Shown here piece after piece: positions 62,677 to 64,000 of a DNA stretch of 64,000 nt. A model generated the notes under the pieces. The model made no database searches. It saw nothing but the letters and a program-made list of their open reading frames with translations, and was not told the DNA's origin. Position numbers and translations under genes: made by a program. The stretch comes from an uncultured Pelagibacteraceae bacterium. Its GTDB lineage: Bacteria > Pseudomonadota > Alphaproteobacteria > Pelagibacterales > Pelagibacteraceae. Each line of letters opens with the position of its first letter. The stretch's first letter is position 1. The stretch is taken from assembly GCA_902629575.1 (NCBI GenBank), contig CACORJ010000003.1, positions 62,001 through 126,000 of the forward strand, read 5' to 3'.

Positions 62677-63961
62677 ATAGTTCGTTTAAATCTTCATTTT
62701 TTGAAAATTTATTAATCATATGATCTGCGTTTGTCGTTTTATTATCAATAATTTTTTGTATATGATTTAAAAACATAGTTTCATTTCTTCCATTTTTATT
62801 AAGAATGTCTCTATTTTCTAGTCCTTTCCTCGACAAATGGAGAAGAATTGTAGACCAATATAATAAATCTTTACCCATTAATTCAGTATTAAATCCTTTT
62901 TGCGGAGCCTCCATATAAGCATTAATTATTTTGTCCTTATCCCATTGAGAAATTAAATCATAAACTTCATCTAAGTTCCCATAGAGTAATCCAATAAAAA
63001 AAGCTGGTCCTGCACACAAACAATCCCAACCACAAGTATCCATTGATCTTAGCTCTATATATTTTTTTAATCTATTTTCTGTAAATATAGTGCTTAAATG
63101 AATAGATAAATCATTTTCTGTTGGTAACCTATTATGAACCTCATTAATATTTCCATTCATAAAATCTTTAAATTTGTATTTATTTCCAGATATATAATTT
63201 TCATTATCTTTAATAAACAAGATTGAAAATTCCATCACAAAATCTGCATATTTTTCAAAATCTACTTCTTCAAGGAACAACCTTGGTAATCCACCGCGAG
63301 AAGTATTTTGCCAAACCTTTGATCTATAAGATAGATATTTACTTTTTTTTTTATTTACAATTGATGAATTAGCAAACAAAGCAATCGATATTGGTACAAT
63401 TGAATTTATAATCTTAAATTTTTTGATAAAATCTTTTTCTGAGGCATAATCAATGTTCAATTGAGTTCCGCATGTTCTGTACATCATATCTAAGCTCATT
63501 TCACCACCTAACGGCATGTCTTTAGTCATTAATTTATATCTTTGTTTGGGATTATTTGGAATTTCATTAAGATCTGAAATTGGATCAAAACCAGAACTTA
63601 CGATATTAATATTTAGTTTTTTTGTAACTTGTTTTAGTTCAAACAAATAATCTTGAGATTCAGCACATGCTTCATGAATATTATCTAATTTTTCTCCAGA
63701 TAATTCAATTTGATTCCCAGGTTCAAGGGTAATATTTTTATTTTCTTTGTTTAGCCCAATAATATTTTTTTTTTCTAGAATAGGATTCCAACCAAATTCA
63801 ATCAATGCTGAAAACATTTCATTTACTTTTAAATAATCTATTCTTTTGTTATTTTCTCCATCAAACAAAAATTTTTCATGTTCAACACCAATCTTAAAAT
63901 TCTCATGGTGTTTTTTTCCAGAAAAAAAATAATCAATTATTAGCTTTTTGGAATTAATCAT
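62666..63961 (-). CDS. gshA: Glutamate-cysteine ligase (GCS2 / plant-alphaproteobacterial type)
   Basis: 431 residues. It makes gamma-glutamylcysteine, the first step of glutathione synthesis. KIGVEHEKFLFDGEN (active-site Glu), ITLEPGNQIELSGEKLDNIH, DMPLGGEMSLDMMYRTCGTQLNIDYASE and WQNTSRGGLPRLF are diagnostic for the type found in plants and alphaproteobacteria. DHLSTIFTENRLKKYIELRSMDTC-like motif (LSIHLSTIFTENRLKKYIELRSMD) supplies the Mg/ATP region. The start at 63961 leaves 39 nt of upstream sequence in the window, too little to judge the promoter. Overlaps gshB by 8-11 nt. Confidence 0.96.
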   Translation of the reverse strand: MINSKKLIIDYFFSGKKHHENFKIGVEHEKFLFDGENNKRIDYLKVNEMFSALIEFGWNPILEKKNIIGLNKENKNITLEPGNQIELSGEKLDNIHEACAESQDYLFELKQVTKKLNINIVSSGFDPISDLNEIPNNPKQRYKLMTKDMPLGGEMSLDMMYRTCGTQLNIDYASEKDFIKKFKIINSIVPISIALFANSSIVNKKKSKYLSYRSKVWQNTSRGGLPRLFLEEVDFEKYADFVMEFSILFIKDNENYISGNKYKFKDFMNGNINEVHNRLPTENDLSIHLSTIFTENRLKKYIELRSMDTCGWDCLCAGPAFFIGLLYGNLDEVYDLISQWDKDKIINAYMEAPQKGFNTELMGKDLLYWSTILLHLSRKGLENRDILNKNGRNETMFLNHIQKIIDNKTTNADHMINKFSKNEDLNELYDE

Positions 63962-64000
63962 TTTGTTAAATATCTCTTCAAAGTAATTTATAGTGAAGAA

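Overview
The window looks like a piece of a streamlined marine alphaproteobacterial chromosome of the SAR11 / Pelagibacterales type. The evidence is the very A+T-rich sequence (about 30% G+C by eye), Lys/Asn/Ile-rich proteins, many genes that abut or overlap by 1-11 nt (ATGA and TAATG junctions), and almost no intergenic DNA. The gene content also fits: ilvB-ilvH-ilvC-leuA joined to mreBCD-pbp2-rodA, a glycine riboswitch in front of gcvTHP, two branched-chain-amino-acid-type ABC systems, five DMT permeases, NAD-formate dehydrogenase and many small FAD oxidases. I see no tRNA, rRNA, CRISPR array, insertion sequence, prophage or integrase.

Layout. 1-4133: membrane quality control (hflK, cut by the window edge; hflC; a DUF2065 protein; a DegP/HtrA protease) and miaA. 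4186-9222: branched-chain amino acid synthesis. 9222-14976: the rod-shape machinery, starting inside the leuA stop codon. 15026-19374: an amine/D-amino-acid oxidase, a DMT permease, a 2-hydroxyacid dehydrogenase, a deacetylase-family hydrolase and msrB. 19375-21025: reverse-strand glutaredoxin and a DUF2805 protein, then a 391-nt gap with two inverted repeats and a possible micro-ORF, then a small outer-membrane barrel. 21093-27041: proC, a liv-type ABC transporter and, facing it across a shared terminator, its probable binding protein. 27116-32432: a DMT permease, a TerC protein, a TPR protein and 5-oxoprolinase (pxpA diverging from pxpBC), then another DMT permease. 32433-36976: tandem glycine riboswitch and glycine cleavage genes. 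36983-43079: a lipid-modification-like cluster (FAD protein, DUF1365, cyclopropane-synthase-family methyltransferase, DUF3833 lipoprotein, SDR, TspO) and an FAD oxidase. 43080-46405: SelO, exported MsrA and formate dehydrogenase on the reverse strand. 46829-51958: a second, complete liv-type ABC operon with a long hairpin after the binding protein and a micro-ORF after the last permease. 51996-55345: HPP protein, a SufU-like scaffold, a DMT permease, a glycine amidinotransferase and a small ORF6C-like protein. 55406-58706: a methyltransferase, two glycosyltransferases and a divergent cytidylate kinase. 58708-63961: a charged coiled-coil protein, an MFS permease, a DMT permease, gshB and gshA.

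How it works together. Most genes serve uptake and turnover of small nitrogenous compounds (amino acids, glycine, 5-oxoproline, guanidino compounds, formate), glutathione/methionine-sulfoxide redox repair, and cell envelope upkeep. I found no clear new defence or mobile system. The best candidates for something undescribed are small: membrane micro-ORFs directly after both LivM genes, a hairpin that encloses the ribosome site of a 24-codon leader ORF, overlapping back-to-back promoters, a riboswitch whose last helix touches the gcvT start codon, a cysteine-bearing C-terminal extension on MreC, and an isolated glycosyltransferase/methyltransferase patch.
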